The notes: generated by a model from the letters alone, not told the origin. 46,813 nucleotides of DNA from Saccoglossus kowalevskii (GCF_000003605.2 NW_003113202.1:7501-54313), one strand, 5' to 3'; positions 9,087 through 20,602 are shown, counted from the stretch's first letter. Made by a program: numbers and translations.

Positions 9087-9475
9087 GATTCTGACTAATG
9101 AGTTAGGAGAGAAATTAAAAATAATCAGTTTTATTCAGTTTTGCGACTCAATTGACAAGTTTTAAAACAGTATTTAGCAAATCTTTATACAATTCCATTT
9201 CAGGGTAATGATTCAGTAAACGAAATCAAAAACTCATCTTTAAACTTTCGAGAAAACTAACAGCCAAAGCGAGTGACCATATTTGTGATTTACTGCCTTG
9301 CACTGCAGGGAATTCTCCATTTCATTGCCATTATTGTCTTCTTGTTGGCACATTCCGATGTGGTCGCAAAATCCCCGGTCAGTATAATTGTGAGAATTTC
9401 TATTATTGTTTTTCTGTCGAATTTCATAACTTGAATTGAAATGCAGGCATAATAATGCAATATGTTAAAAAAAGT

Positions 9476-9547
9476 GGGCTCGTCCGGGATTTGAACCCGA
9501 GACCTCTCGCACCCAAAGCGAGAATCATACCCCTAGACCAACGAGCC
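9476..9547 (-). tRNA. tRNA-Pro: tRNA-Pro (TGG)
   Basis: Exact consensus; opens a run of L units to 11314. Confidence 0.97.
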
Positions 9548-9934
9548 GATTCTGACTTTTGAGTTAGGAGAACAATTAAAAAAAATCAGTTTTATTCAGT
9601 TTTGCGACTCAATTGACAAGTTTTAAAACAGTATTTAGCAAATCTTTATACAATTCCTTTTCAGGGTAATGATTCAGTAAACGAAATCAAAAACTCATCT
9701 TTAAACTTTCGAGAAAACTAACAGCCAAAGCGAGTGACCATATTTGTGATTTACTGCCTTGCACTGCAGGGAATTCTCCATTTCATTGCCATTATTGTCT
9801 TCTTGTTGGCACATTCCGATGTGGTCGCAAAATCCCCGGTCAGTATAATTGTGAGAATTTCTATTATGTTTTTCTGTCGAATTTCATAACTTGAATTGAA
9901 ATGCAGGCATAATAATGCAATATGTTAAAAAAGT

Positions 9935-10006
9935 GGGCTCGTCCGGGATTTGAACCCGAGACCTCTCGCACCCAATGCGAGAATCATACCCCTAGACCAA
10001 CGAGCC
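9935..10006 (-). tRNA. tRNA-Pro: tRNA-Pro (TGG), A32
   Basis: Only change is A32, next to U33, as in 8346 and 22606. Confidence 0.92.
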
Positions 10007-10393
10007 GATTCTGACTAATGAGTTAAGAAAAATTAAAACAAAACTGTTTTGTTCAGTTTTGCGACTCAATTGACAAGTTTTAAAATAGTATTTAGCAAAT
10101 CTTTATACAATTCCATTTCAGGGTAATGATTCAGTAAACGAAATCAAAAACTCATCTTTAAACTTTCGAGAAAACTAACAGCCAAAGCGAGTGACCATAT
10201 TTGTGATTTACTGCCTTGCACTGCAGGGAATTCTCCATTTCATTGCCATTATTGTGTACTTGTTGGCACATTCCGATGTGGTCGCAAAATCCCCGGTCAG
10301 TATAATTGTGAGAATTTCTATTATTGTTTTTCTGTCGAATTTCATAACTTGAATTGAAATGCAGGCATCATAATGCAATATGTTAAAAAATGT

Positions 10394-10465
10394 GGGCTCG
10401 TCCGGGATTTGAACCCGAGACCTCTCGCACCCAAAGCGAGAATCATACCCCTAGACCAACGAGCC
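10394..10465 (-). tRNA. tRNA-Pro: tRNA-Pro (TGG)
   Basis: Exact consensus; 10394-10926 resembles 1117-1649. Confidence 0.97.
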
Positions 10466-10854
10466 GATTTTGACTAATAAGTTAGGAGAGAAATTAAAAA
10501 AAATCAGTTTTATTCAGTTTTGCGACTCAATTGACAAGTTTTAAAACAGTATTTAGCAAATCTTTATACAATTCCATTTCAGGGTAATGATTCAGTAAAC
10601 GAAATCAAAAACTCATCTTTAAACTTTCGAGAAAACTAACAGCCAAAGCGAGTGACCATATTTGTGATTTACTGCCTTGCACTGCAGGGAATTCTCCATT
10701 TCATTGCCATTATTGTCTACTTGTTGGCACATTCCGATGTGGTCACAAAATCCCCGGTCAGTATAATTGTGAGAATTTCTATTTTTGTTTTTCTGTCGAA
10801 TTTCATAACTTGAATTGAAATGCAGGCATCATAATGCAATATGTTAAAAAATGT

Positions 10855-10926
10855 GGGCTCGTCCGGGATTTGAACCCGAGACCTCTCGCACCCAAAGCGA
10901 GAATCATACGCCTAGACCAACGAGCC
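10855..10926 (-). tRNA. tRNA-Pro: tRNA-Pro (TGG), D-loop variant
   Basis: Same D-loop G to C as 1578, its likely sister copy. Confidence 0.9.
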
Positions 10927-11313
10927 GATTCTGCCTAATGAGTTAAGAAAAATTAAAAAAAAACTGTTTTGTTCAGTTTTGCGACTCAATTGACAAGTTT
11001 TAAAATAGTATTTAGCAAATCTTTACACAATTCCATTTCAGGGTAATGATTCAGTAAACAAAATTAAAAACTCATCTTTAAACTTTCGAGAAAACTAACA
11101 GCCACAGCGAGTGACCATATTTGTGATTTACTGCCTTGCACTGCAGGGAATTCCCCATTTCATTGCCATTATTGTCTACTTGTTGGCACATTCCGATGTG
11201 GTCGCAAAATCTCCGGTCAGTATAATTGTGAGAATTTCTATTTTTGTTTTTCTGTCGAATTTTATAACTTGAATTGAAATGCAGGCATCATAATGCAGTA
11301 TGTTAAAAAACAT

Positions 11314-11385
11314 GGGCTCGTCCGGGAGTTGAACCCGGGACCTCTCGCACCCTAAGCGAGAATCATGCCCCTAGACCTACAAGCC
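11314..11385 (-). tRNA. tRNA-Pro: tRNA-Pro (AGG), variant
   Basis: T5 (wobble with G68) and A8 in place of the near-invariant U8. Sister of 28706. S spacer upstream with GCGTATGG. Confidence 0.83.
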
Positions 11386-11520
11386 AGACATACATTCAAC
11401 AAGCGTATGGATTGTCGGAAAATAATTTATAAATATCTCTTTTCTAAAAGAGTTCAAAGGTTGCCTTATTGATGCAAGTCGAATCTTCAGCAGCCATTTT
11501 TCTAAATTTGGTAAAATTAG

Positions 11521-11592
11521 GGGCTCGTCCGGGATTTGAAACCGAGACCTCTCGCACCCAAAGCGAGAATCATACCCTTATACCAACGAGCC
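11521..11592 (-). tRNA. tRNA-Pro: tRNA-Pro (TGG), weakened
   Basis: T53 in the B box plus A12 and A15 in the D arm/A box; 12-23 no longer pairs. Probably poorly transcribed. Confidence 0.75.
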
Positions 11593-11983
11593 GATTCTGA
11601 CTAATGAGTTAGGAGAGAAATAAAAAAAAAATCAGTTTTATTCAGTTTTGCGACTCAATTGACAAGTTTTAAAATAGTATTTAGCAAATCTTTATACAAT
11701 TCCATTTCAGGGTAATGATTCAGTAAACAAAATTAAAAACTCATCTTTAAACTTTCGAGAAAACTAACAGCCACAGCGAGTGACCATATTTGTGATTTAC
11801 TGCCTTGCACTGCAGGGAATTCCCCATTTCATTGCCATTATTGTCTACTTGTTGGCACATTCCGATGTGGTCGCAAAATCTCCGGTCAGTATAATTGTGA
11901 GAATTTCTATTTTTGTTTTTCTGTCGAATTTTATAACTTGAATTGAAATGCAGGCATCATAATGCAGTATGATAAAAAATTAT

Positions 11984-12055
11984 GGGCTCGTCCGGGAGTT
12001 GAACCCGGGACCTCTCGCACCCTAAGCGAGAATCATGCCCCTAGACCAACGAGCC
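11984..12055 (-). tRNA. tRNA-Pro: tRNA-Pro (AGG)
   Basis: Exact AGG consensus with a fully paired T stem. S2 spacer upstream. Confidence 0.97.
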
Positions 12056-12190
12056 AGACATACGCTCCACAAACGTATGGATTGTCGGAAAATAATTTAT
12101 AAATATCTCTTTTCTAATAGTGTGCAAAGGTTGCCTTATTGATGCAAATCGAATCTTCAGCAGCCATTTATCTAAGTTTGGTAAAATTAT

Positions 12191-12262
12191 GGGCTCGTGC
12201 GGGATTTGAACCTGAGACCTCTCGCACCCAAAGCGAGAATCATACCCTTATGCCAACGAGCC
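12191..12262 (-). tRNA. tRNA-Pro: tRNA-Pro (TGG), weakened
   Basis: C65 and A51 in the T stem; C11, A12 and A15 in the D arm. Confidence 0.72.
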
Positions 12263-12653
12263 GATTCTGACTAATGAGTTAGGAGAGAAATTAAAAAAAA
12301 TCAGTTTTATTCAGTTTTGCGACTCAATTGACAAGTTTTAAAATAGTATTTAGCAAATCTTTATACAATTCTATTTCAGGGTAATGATTCAGTAAACGAA
12401 ATTAAAAACTCATCTTTAAACTTTCGAGAAAACTAACAGCCAAAGCGATTGACCATATTTGTGATTTACTGCCTTGCACTGCAGGGAATTCTCCATTTCA
12501 TTGCCATTATTGTCTACTTGTTGGCACATTCGGTTGTGGTCGCAAAATCCCCGGTCAGTATAATTGTGAGAATTTCTATTATTGTTTTTTTCTGTCGAAT
12601 TTCATAACTTGAATTGAAATGCAGGCATCATAATGCAATATGTTAAAAAATAT

Positions 12654-12725
12654 GGGCTCGTCCGGGAGTTGAACCCGAGACCACTCGCACCCCAAGCGAG
12701 AATCATGCCCCTAAAACAACGAGCC
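12654..12725 (-). tRNA. tRNA-Pro body with anticodon GGG
   Basis: Loop TTGGGGT gives GGG (codon CCC), the only one seen. The D stem is damaged (T10, T12), so it is likely nonfunctional although the decoding would still be proline. Confidence 0.75.
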
Positions 12726-12860
12726 AGACATATATTCAACAAACGTATGGATTGTCGGAAAATAATTTATAAATATCTCTTTTCTAAAAGTGTTCAAAGG
12801 TTGTCTTATTGATGCAAGTCGAATCTTCAGCAGCCATTTTTCTAAATTTGGTAAAATTAT

Positions 12861-12932
12861 GGGCTCGTCCGGGATTTGAACCCGAGACCTCTCGCACCCA
12901 AAGCGAGAATCATACTCCTAGACCAACGAGCC
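12861..12932 (-). tRNA. tRNA-Pro: tRNA-Pro (TGG)
   Basis: One D-loop G to A (about 18). Its L spacer is a mosaic with the L4 right part. Confidence 0.9.
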
Positions 12933-13321
12933 GATTCTGACTAATGAGTTAGGAGAGAAATTAAAAAAAATCAGTTTTATTCAGTTTTGCGACTCAATTG
13001 ACAAGTTTTAAAATAGTATTTAGCAAATCTTTATACAATTCCATTTCAGGGTAATGATTCAGTAAACGAAATCAAAAACGCATCTTTAATCTTTCGAGTG
13101 AACTAACAGACAAAGCGAGTGACCATATTTGTGATTTACTGCCTTGCACTTCAGGGAATTCTCCATTTCATTGCCATGATTGTCTACTTGTTGGCACATT
13201 CCGATGTGGTCGCAAAATCCCCGGTCATTATAATTGCGAGAATTGTTATTACTGATTTTCTGTCGAATTTCATAACTTTAATTGAAATGCAGGCATCATA
13301 ATGCAATATGTTAAAAAATAT

Positions 13322-13393
13322 GGGCTCGTCGGGGAGTTGAACCCGGGACCTCTCGCACCCTAAGCGAGAATCATGCCCCTAGACCAACGAGCC
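13322..13393 (-). tRNA. tRNA-Pro: tRNA-Pro (AGG)
   Basis: C64 opposite C50; otherwise consensus. S2 spacer upstream. Confidence 0.88.
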
Positions 13394-13528
13394 AGACATA
13401 CGCTCCACAAACGTATGGATTGTCGGAAAATAATTTATAAATATCTCTTTTCTAAAAGTGTGCAAAGGTTGCCTTATTGATGCAAATCGAATCTTCAGCA
13501 GCCATTTATCTAAGTTTGGTAAAATTAT

Positions 13529-13600
13529 GGGCTCGTCCGGGATTTGAACCCGAGACCTCTCGCACCCAAAGCGAGAATCATACCCCTAGACCAACGGGCC
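13529..13600 (-). tRNA. tRNA-Pro: tRNA-Pro (TGG), C4
   Basis: C4 opposite A69 in the acceptor stem, shared with 13990. Confidence 0.88.
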
Positions 13601-13989
13601 GATTCTGACTATTGAGTTAGGAGAAAAATTAAAAAAAATCAGTTTTATTCAGTTTTGCGACTCAATTGACAAGTTTTAAAACAGTATTTAGCAAATCTTT
13701 ATACAATTCCATTTCAGGGTAATGATTCAGTAAACGAAATCAAAAACTCATCTTTAAACTTTCGAGAAAACTAACAGCCAAAGCGAGTGACCATATTTGT
13801 GATTTACTGCCTTGCACTGCAGGGAATTCTCCATTTCATTGCCATTATTGTCTTCTTCTTGGCACATTCCGATGTGGTCGCAAAATCCCCGGTCAGTATA
13901 ATTGTGAGAATTTCTATTATTGTTTTTCTGTCGAATTTCATAACTTGAATTGAAATGCAGGCATAATAATGCAATATGTTAAAAAAAGT

Positions 13990-14061
13990 GGGCTCGTCCG
14001 GGATTTGAACCCGAGATCTCTCGCACCCAAAGCGAGAATCATACCCCTAGACCAACGGGCC
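13990..14061 (-). tRNA. tRNA-Pro: tRNA-Pro (TGG), C4
   Basis: C4-A69 mismatch and one variable-loop change; tandem sister of 13529. Confidence 0.87.
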
Positions 14062-14450
14062 GATTCTGACTATTGAGTTAGGAGAAAAATTAAAAAAAAT
14101 CAGTTTTATTCAGTTTTGCGACTCAATTGACAAGTTTTAAAACAGTATTTAGCAAATCTTTATACAATTCCATTTCAGGGTAATGATTCAGTAAACGAAA
14201 TCAAAAACTCATCTTTAAACTTTGGAAAAAACTAACAGCCAAAGCGAGTGACCATATTTGTGATTTACTGCCTTGCACTGCAGGGAATTCTCCATTTCAT
14301 TGCCATTATTGTGTACTTGTTGGCACATTCCGATGTGGTCGCAAAATCCCCGGTCAGTATAATTGTGAGAATTTCTATTATTGTTTTTCTGTCGAATTTC
14401 ATAACTTGAATTGAAATGCAGGCATCATAATGCAATATGTTAAAAAATGT

Positions 14451-14522
14451 GGGCTCGTCTGGGATTTGAACCTGAGACCTCTCGCACCCAAAGCGAGAAT
14501 CATAACCCTAGACCAACGAGCC
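14451..14522 (-). tRNA. tRNA-Pro: tRNA-Pro (TGG) with S spacer upstream
   Basis: A64, A51 and T19 as in 8807; the surrounding block resembles 8346-9086. Confidence 0.84.
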
Positions 14523-14658
14523 AGACAAACATTCAACAAACGTATGTATAGGTCGGAAAATAATTTATAAATATCTCTTTTCTAAAAGTGTTCAAAGGTT
14601 GCCTTATTGATGCAAGTCGAATCTTCAGCAGCCATTTTTCTAACTTTGGTAAAATTAT

Positions 14659-14730
14659 GGGCTCGTCCGGGATTTGAACCCGAGACCTCTCGCACCCAAA
14701 GCGAGAATCATACCCCTAGACCAACGAGCC
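14659..14730 (-). tRNA. tRNA-Pro: tRNA-Pro (TGG)
   Basis: Exact consensus; S spacer downstream. Confidence 0.97.
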
Positions 14731-15117
14731 GATTCTGACTAATGAGTTAGGAGAGAAATTAAAAAAATCGGTTTTATTCAGTTTGCGACTCAAATGACAA
14801 GTTTTAAAACAGTATTTAGCAAATCTTTATACAATTCCATTTCAGGGTAATGATTCAGTAAACGAAATCAAAAACTCATCTTTAAACTTTCGAGAAAACT
14901 AACAGCCAAAGCGAGTGACCATATTTGTGATTTACTGCCTTGCACTGCAGGGAATTCTCCATTTCATTGCCATGATTGTCTACTTGTTGGCACATTCCGA
15001 TGTGGTCGCAAAATCCCCGGTCAGTATAATTGTGAGAATTTCTATTTTTGTTTTTCTGTCGAATTTCATAACTTGAATTGAAATGCAGGCATCATAATGC
15101 AATATGTTAAAAAATAT

Positions 15118-15189
15118 GGGCTCGTCCGGGAGTTGAACCGGGGACCTCTCGCACCCTAAGCGAGAATCATGCCCCTAGACCAACGAGCC
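15118..15189 (-). tRNA. tRNA-Pro: tRNA-Pro (AGG)
   Basis: C51 opposite C63 in the T stem. The TATA-like block of its S1 spacer reads AATATTTAAATA. Confidence 0.87.
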
Positions 15190-15325
15190 AGACATACATT
15201 CAACAAACGTATGTATAGGTCGGAAAATAATATTTAAATATCTCTTTTCTAAAAGTGTTCAAAGGTTGCCTTATTGATGCAAGTCGAATCTTCAGCAGCC
15301 ATTTTTCTAACTTTGATAAAATTAT

Positions 15326-15397
15326 GGGCTCGTCCGGGATTTGAACCCGAGACCTCTCGCACCCAAAGCGAGAATCATACCCCTAGACCAACGAGCC
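15326..15397 (-). tRNA. tRNA-Pro: tRNA-Pro (TGG)
   Basis: Exact consensus. T4 terminator kept in GATAAAATT. Confidence 0.97.
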
Positions 15398-15786
15398 GAT
15401 TCTGACTAATGAGTTAGGAGAGAAATTAAAAAAATCAGTTTTATTCAGTTTTGCGACTCAATTGACAAGTTTTAAAACAGTATTTAGCAAATCTTTTTAC
15501 AATTCCATTTCAGGGTAATGATTCAGTAAACGAAATCAAAAACTCATCTTTAAACTTTCGAGAAAACTAACAGCCAAAGCGAGTGACCATATTTGTGATT
15601 TACTGCCTTGCACTGCAGGGAATTCTCCATTTCATTGCCATTATTGTCTACTTGTTGGCACATTCCGATGTGGTCACAAAATCCCCGGTCAGTATAATTG
15701 TGAGAATTTCTATTATTGTTTTTCTGTCGAATTTCATAACTTGAATTGAAATGCAGGCATCATAATGCAATATGTTAAAAATTACC

Positions 15787-15858
15787 GGGCTCGTCCGGGA
15801 GTTGAACCCGGGACCTCTCGCACCCTAAGCGAGAATCATGCCCCTAGACCAACGAGCC
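15787..15858 (-). tRNA. tRNA-Pro: tRNA-Pro (AGG)
   Basis: Exact AGG consensus; T5 terminator in AAAAATTACC. S2 spacer upstream. Confidence 0.97.
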
Positions 15859-15993
15859 AGACATACGCTCCACAAACGCATGGATTGTCGGAAAATAATT
15901 TATAAATTTCTCTTTTCTAAATGTGTTCAAAGGTTGCCTTATTGATGCTAGTCGAATCTTCAGCAGCCATTTTTCTAACTTTGGTAAAATTAT

Positions 15994-16065
15994 GGGCTCG
16001 TCAGGGATTTGAACCCGAGACCTCTCGCACCCAAAGCGAGAATCATACCCTTATACTAACGAGCC
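15994..16065 (-). tRNA. tRNA-Pro: tRNA-Pro (TGG), weakened
   Basis: T64 in the T stem; A9, A12 and A15 in the D arm/A box. Confidence 0.74.
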
Positions 16066-16453
16066 GATTCTGACTAATGAGTTAGGAGAGAAATTAAAAA
16101 AAATCAGTTTTATTCAGTTTTGCGACTCAATTGACAAGTGTTAAAATAGTATTTAGCAAATTTTTATACAATTCTATTTCAGTGTAATGATTCAGTAAAC
16201 GAAATCAAAAACTGATCTTTAAATTTCGAGTAAACTAACAGACAAAACGAGTGACTATATTTGTGATTTACTGCCTTGCACTGCAGGGAATTCTCCATTT
16301 CATTGCCATGATTGTCTACTTGTTGGCACATTCCGATGTGGTCGCAAAATCCCCGGTCAGTATAATTGTGAGAATTTCTATTATTGTTTTTCTGTCGAAT
16401 TTCATAACTTGAATTGAAATGCAGGCATCATAATGCAATATGTTAAAAATTAC

Positions 16454-16525
16454 GGGGTCGTCCAGGAGTTGAACCCGGGACCTCTCGCACCCTAAGCGAG
16501 AATCATGCCCCTAGACCAACGAGCC
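16454..16525 (-). tRNA. tRNA-Pro: tRNA-Pro (AGG), variant
   Basis: C70 opposite C3 in the acceptor stem; T63 wobble with G51. Confidence 0.84.
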
Positions 16526-16660
16526 AGATATACGTTCCACAAACGCATGGATTGTCGGAAAATAATTTATAAATATCTCTTTTCTAAAAGTGTGCAAAGG
16601 TTGCCTTATTGATGCAAGTCGAATCTTCAGCAGCCATTTTTCTAAGTTTGGTAAAATTAT

Positions 16661-16732
16661 GGGCTCGTCCGGGATTTGAACCCGAGACCTCTCGCACCCA
16701 AAGCGAGAATCATACCCTTATACTAACGAGCC
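16661..16732 (-). tRNA. tRNA-Pro: tRNA-Pro (TGG), weakened
   Basis: A9, A12 and A15 as in 15994, with a normal T arm. Confidence 0.78.
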
Positions 16733-17121
16733 GATTCTGACTAATGAGTTAGGAGAGAAATTAAAAAAAATCAGTTTTATTCAGTTTTGCGACTCAATTG
16801 ACAACTTTTAAAACAGTATTTAGCAAATCTTTATACAATTCCATTTCAGGGTAATGATTCAGTAAATGAAATCAAAAACTCATCTTTAAACTTTCGAGAA
16901 AACTAACAGCCAAAGCGAGTGACCAAATTTGTGATTTACTGCCTTGCACTGCAGGGAATTCTCCATTTCATTGCCATGATTGTCTACTTGTTGGCACATT
17001 CCGATGTGGTCGCAAAATCCCCGGTCTGTGTAATTGTGAGAATTTCTGTTTTTGTTTTTCTGTCGAATTTCATAACTTGAATTGAAATGCAGGCATCATA
17101 ATGCAATATGTTAAAAAATAT

Positions 17122-17193
17122 GGGCTCGTCGGGGAGTTGAACCCGTGACCTCTCGCACCCTAAGCGAAAATCATGCCCCTAGACCAACGAGCC
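17122..17193 (-). tRNA. tRNA-Pro: tRNA-Pro (AGG) with L spacer upstream
   Basis: AGG gene joined to an L4 spacer instead of S. C64, A49 and T27 (wobble) weaken the stems. Confidence 0.82.
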
Positions 17194-17583
17194 GATTCTG
17201 ACTAATGTGTCAGAAGAGAAATTAAAAAAAATCAGTTTTATTCAGTTTTGCGACTCAATTGACAAGTTTAAAAATAGTATTTAGCAAATCTTTATACAAT
17301 TATTTTTTCAGGGTATTAATTCAGTAAACGAAATCAAAAACTCATCTTTAAACTTTCGAGTAAACTAACAGCCAAAACGAGTGACCATATTTGTGATTTA
17401 CTGGCTTGCACTGCAGGGTATTCTTCCTTTCATTGCCATGATTGTCTACTTGTTGGCACATTCCGATGTGGTCGCAAAATCCCCGGTCATTATAATTGCG
17501 AGAATTGTTATTATTGATTTTCTGTCGAATTTCATAACTTGAATTGAAATGCAGGCATCATAATGCAATATGTTAAAAAATAT
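17194..17583 (-). repeat. Divergent L spacer haplotype (L4)
   Basis: Begins AATGTGTCAG instead of AATGAGTTAG and carries GTATTCTTCC, TCATTATAATTGCG and GTTATTATTGATTTTC in place of the usual core edges. Related whole or part copies follow the genes at 22606, 33923, 35259 and 36387. Three of the four AGG genes with an L spacer upstream carry L4-type sequence. Confidence 0.75.
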
Positions 17584-17655
17584 GGGTTCGTCCGGGAGTT
17601 GAACCCTAGACCACTCGCACCCTAAGCGAGAATCATGCCCCTAGACCAACGAGCC
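17584..17655 (-). tRNA. tRNA-Pro: tRNA-Pro (AGG), variant
   Basis: A70 opposite C3; A50 and T49 in the T stem. Confidence 0.8.
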
Positions 17656-17791
17656 AGACATACATTCAACAAACGTATGGATTGTCGGAAAATAATTTAT
17701 AAATATCTCTTTTTCTAAAAGTGTTCAAAGGTTGCCTTATTGATGCAAGTCGAATCTTCAGCAGCCATTTTTCTAAATTTGGTAAAATTAG

Positions 17792-17863
17792 GGGCTCGTC
17801 CGGGATTTGAAACCGAGACCTCTCGCACCCAAAGCGAGAATCATACCCCTAGACCAACGAGCC
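17792..17863 (-). tRNA. tRNA-Pro: tRNA-Pro (TGG), 53T
   Basis: T53 only (B-box base and 53-61 pair). Flank is TTAGGGGCTCG. Confidence 0.83.
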
Positions 17864-18251
17864 GATTCTGACTAATGAGTTAGGAGAGAAATTTAAAAAA
17901 ATCAGTTTTATTAGTTTTGCGACTCAATTGACAAGTTTTAAAATAATATTTAGCAAATCATTATACAATTCCTTTTCAGGGTAATGATTCAGTAAACGAA
18001 ATCAAAAACTCATCTTTAAACTTTCGAGTAAACTAACAACCAAAGCGAGTGACCATATTTGTGATTTACTGCCTTGCACTGCAGGGAATTCTCCATTTCA
18101 TTGCCATGATTGTCTACTTGTTGGCACATTCCGATGTGGTCGCAAAATCCCCGGTCAGTATAATTGTGAGAATTTCTATTTTTGTTTTTCTGTCGAATTT
18201 CATAACTTGAATTGAAATGCAGGCATCATAATGCAGTATGTTAAAAAATAT

Positions 18252-18323
18252 GGGCTCGTCCGGGAGTTGAACCCGGGACCTCTCGTACCCTAAGCGAGAA
18301 TCATGCCCCTAGACCAACGAGCC
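18252..18323 (-). tRNA. tRNA-Pro: tRNA-Pro (AGG)
   Basis: A39 opposite C31 at the base of the anticodon loop; otherwise consensus. Confidence 0.87.
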
Positions 18324-18458
18324 AGACATACGCTCCACAAACGTATGGATTGTCGGAAAATAATTTATAAATATCTCTTTTCTAAAAGTGTGCAAAGGTT
18401 GCCTTATTGATGCAAGTCGAATCTTCAGCAGCCATTTTTCTAAGTTTGGTAAAATTAT

Positions 18459-18530
18459 GGGCTCGTCCGGGATTTGAACCCGCGACCTCTCGCACCCAAA
18501 GCGAGAACCATACCCTTATACCAACGAGCC
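18459..18530 (-). tRNA. tRNA-Pro: tRNA-Pro (TGG), weakened
   Basis: G49, G24, A12 and A15; D stem poorly paired. Confidence 0.75.
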
Positions 18531-18920
18531 GATTCTGACTAATGAGTTAGGAGAGAAATAAAAAAAAAATCAGTTTTATTCAGTTTTGCGACTCAATTGA
18601 CAAGTTTTAAAATAGTATTTAGCAAATCTTTATACAATTCCATTTCAGGGTAATGATTCAGTAAACGAAATTAAAAACTCATCTTTAAACTTTCGAGAAA
18701 ACTAACAGCCAAAGCGAGTGACCATATTTGTGATTTACTGCCTTGCACTGCAGGGAATTCCCCATTTCATTGCCATTATTGTCTACTTGTTGGCACATTC
18801 CGATGTGGTCGCAAAATCCCCGGTCAGTATAATTGTGAGAATTTCTATTATTGTTTTTCTGTCGAATTTCATAACTTGAATTGAAATGCAGGCATCATAA
18901 TGCAATATGTTAAAAATTAT

Positions 18921-18992
18921 GGGCTCGTCCGGCAGTTGAACCCGGGACCTCTCGCACCCTAAGCGAGAATCATGCCCCTAGACCAACAAGCC
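18921..18992 (-). tRNA. tRNA-Pro: tRNA-Pro (AGG), variant
   Basis: G61 opposite G53 damages the B box; T5 wobble. Its S spacer leads into the deletion junction at 19129. Confidence 0.8.
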
Positions 18993-19129
18993 AGACATAC
19001 ATTCAACAAACGTATGGATTGTCGGAAAATAATTTATAAATATCTCTTTTCTAAAAGTGTTCAAAGGTTGCCTTATTGATGCAAGTCGAATCTTCAGCAG
19101 CCATTTTTCTAAGTTTGGTAAAATTATGG

Positions 19130-19267
19130 CTACTTGTTGGCACATTCCGATGTGGTTGCAAAATCCCCGGTCAGTATAATTGTGAGAATTTCTATTATTG
19201 TTTTTTTGTCGAATTTCATAACTTGAATTGAAATGAAGGCATCATAATGCAATATGTTAAAAATTAT
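19130..19267 (-). repeat. Truncated L spacer fused to an S spacer
   Basis: At 19129/19130 an S spacer runs straight into the inner part of an L spacer at CTACTTGTTGG. The TGG tRNA expected there and about 250 bp of L spacer, roughly 320 bp in all, are missing. This is the only place where two S units are consecutive. Confidence 0.88.
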
Positions 19268-19339
19268 GGGCTCGTCAGGGAGTTGAACCCGAGACCTCTC
19301 GCACCCTAAGCGAGAATTATGCCCCTAGACCAACAAGCC
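19268..19339 (-). tRNA. tRNA-Pro: tRNA-Pro (AGG), variant
   Basis: T64, T49, A23 and T5. Lies downstream of the truncated L spacer. Confidence 0.8.
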
Positions 19340-19474
19340 AGACATACATTCAACAAACGTATGGATTGTTGGAAAATAATTTATAAATATCTCTTTTCTA
19401 AAAGAGTTCAAAGGTTGCCTTATTGATGCAAGTCGAATCTTCAGCAGCCATTTTTCTAAATTTGGTAAAATTAG

Positions 19475-19546
19475 GGGCTCGTCCGGGATTTGAACCCGAG
19501 ACCTCTCGCACCCAAAGCGAGAATCATACCCCTAGACCAACGAGAA
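19475..19546 (-). tRNA. tRNA-Pro (TGG), broken acceptor end
   Basis: Positions 1 and 2 are TT instead of GG, so the first two acceptor pairs are lost. The rest is consensus. RNase P processing and charging are unlikely. Confidence 0.75.
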
Positions 19547-19934
19547 GATTCTGACTAATGAGTTAGGAGAGAAATTTTAAAAAATCAGTTTTATTAGTTT
19601 TGCGACTCAATTGACAAGTTTTAAAATAGTATTTAGCAAATCATTATACAATTCCATTTCAGGGTAATGATTCAGTAAACGAAATCAAAAACTAATCTTT
19701 AAACTTTCGAGTAAACTAACAACCAAAGCGAGTGACCATATTTGTGATTTACTGCCTTGCACTGCAGGGAATTCTCCATTTCATTGCCATGATTGTCTAC
19801 TTGTTGGCACATTCCGATGTGGTCGCAAAATCCCCGGTCAGTATAATTGTGAGAATTTCTATTTTTGTTTTTCTGTCGAATTTCATAACTTGAATTGAAA
19901 TGCAGGCATCATAATGCAGTATGTTAAAAAATAT

Positions 19935-20006
19935 GGGCTCGTCCGGGAGTTGAACCCGGGACCTCTCGCACCCTAAGCGAGAATCATGCCCCTAGACCAA
20001 CAAGCC
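19935..20006 (-). tRNA. tRNA-Pro: tRNA-Pro (AGG)
   Basis: Only T5 (wobble with G68). Confidence 0.93.
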
Positions 20007-20141
20007 AGACATACATTCAACAAACGTATGGATTGTCGGAAAATAATTTATAAATATCTCTTTTCTAAAAGTGTTCAAAGGTTGCCTTATTGATGCAAGT
20101 CGAATCTTCAGCAGCCATTTTTTTAAATTTGGTAAAATTAG

Positions 20142-20213
20142 GGGCTCGTCCGGGATTTGAAACCGAGACCTCTCGCACCCAAAGCGAGAATCATACCCCT
20201 AGAACAACGAGCC
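20142..20213 (-). tRNA. tRNA-Pro: tRNA-Pro (TGG), weakened
   Basis: T53 in the B box and T10 in the A box/D stem. Confidence 0.77.
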
Positions 20214-20602
20214 GATTCTGACTAATGAGTTAGAGAGAAATTTAAAAAAAATCAGTTTTATTCAGTTTTGCGACTCAATTGACAAGTTTTAAAATAGTAT
20301 TTAGCAAATCTTCATACAATTCCATTTCAGGGTAATGATTCAGTAAACGAAATCAAAAACTCATCTTTAAACTTTCGAGTAAACTAACAACCAAAGCGAG
20401 TGACCATATTTGTGATTTACTGCCTTGCACTGCAGGGAATTCTCCATTTCATTGCCATGATTGTCTACTTGTTGGCACATTCCGATGTGGTCGCAAAATC
20501 CCCGGTCAGTATAATTGTGAGAATTTCTATTTTGGTTTTTCTGTCGAATTTCATAACTTGAATTGAAATGCAGGCATCATAATGCAATATGTTAAGAATT
20601 AT

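Noticed and set aside
13119-13301. Plus-strand 60-residue open frame with hydrophobic stretches
   Set aside because: It exists only where chance substitutions opened one L copy; other copies of the same spacer are closed. Hydrophobicity comes from AT-rich sequence.
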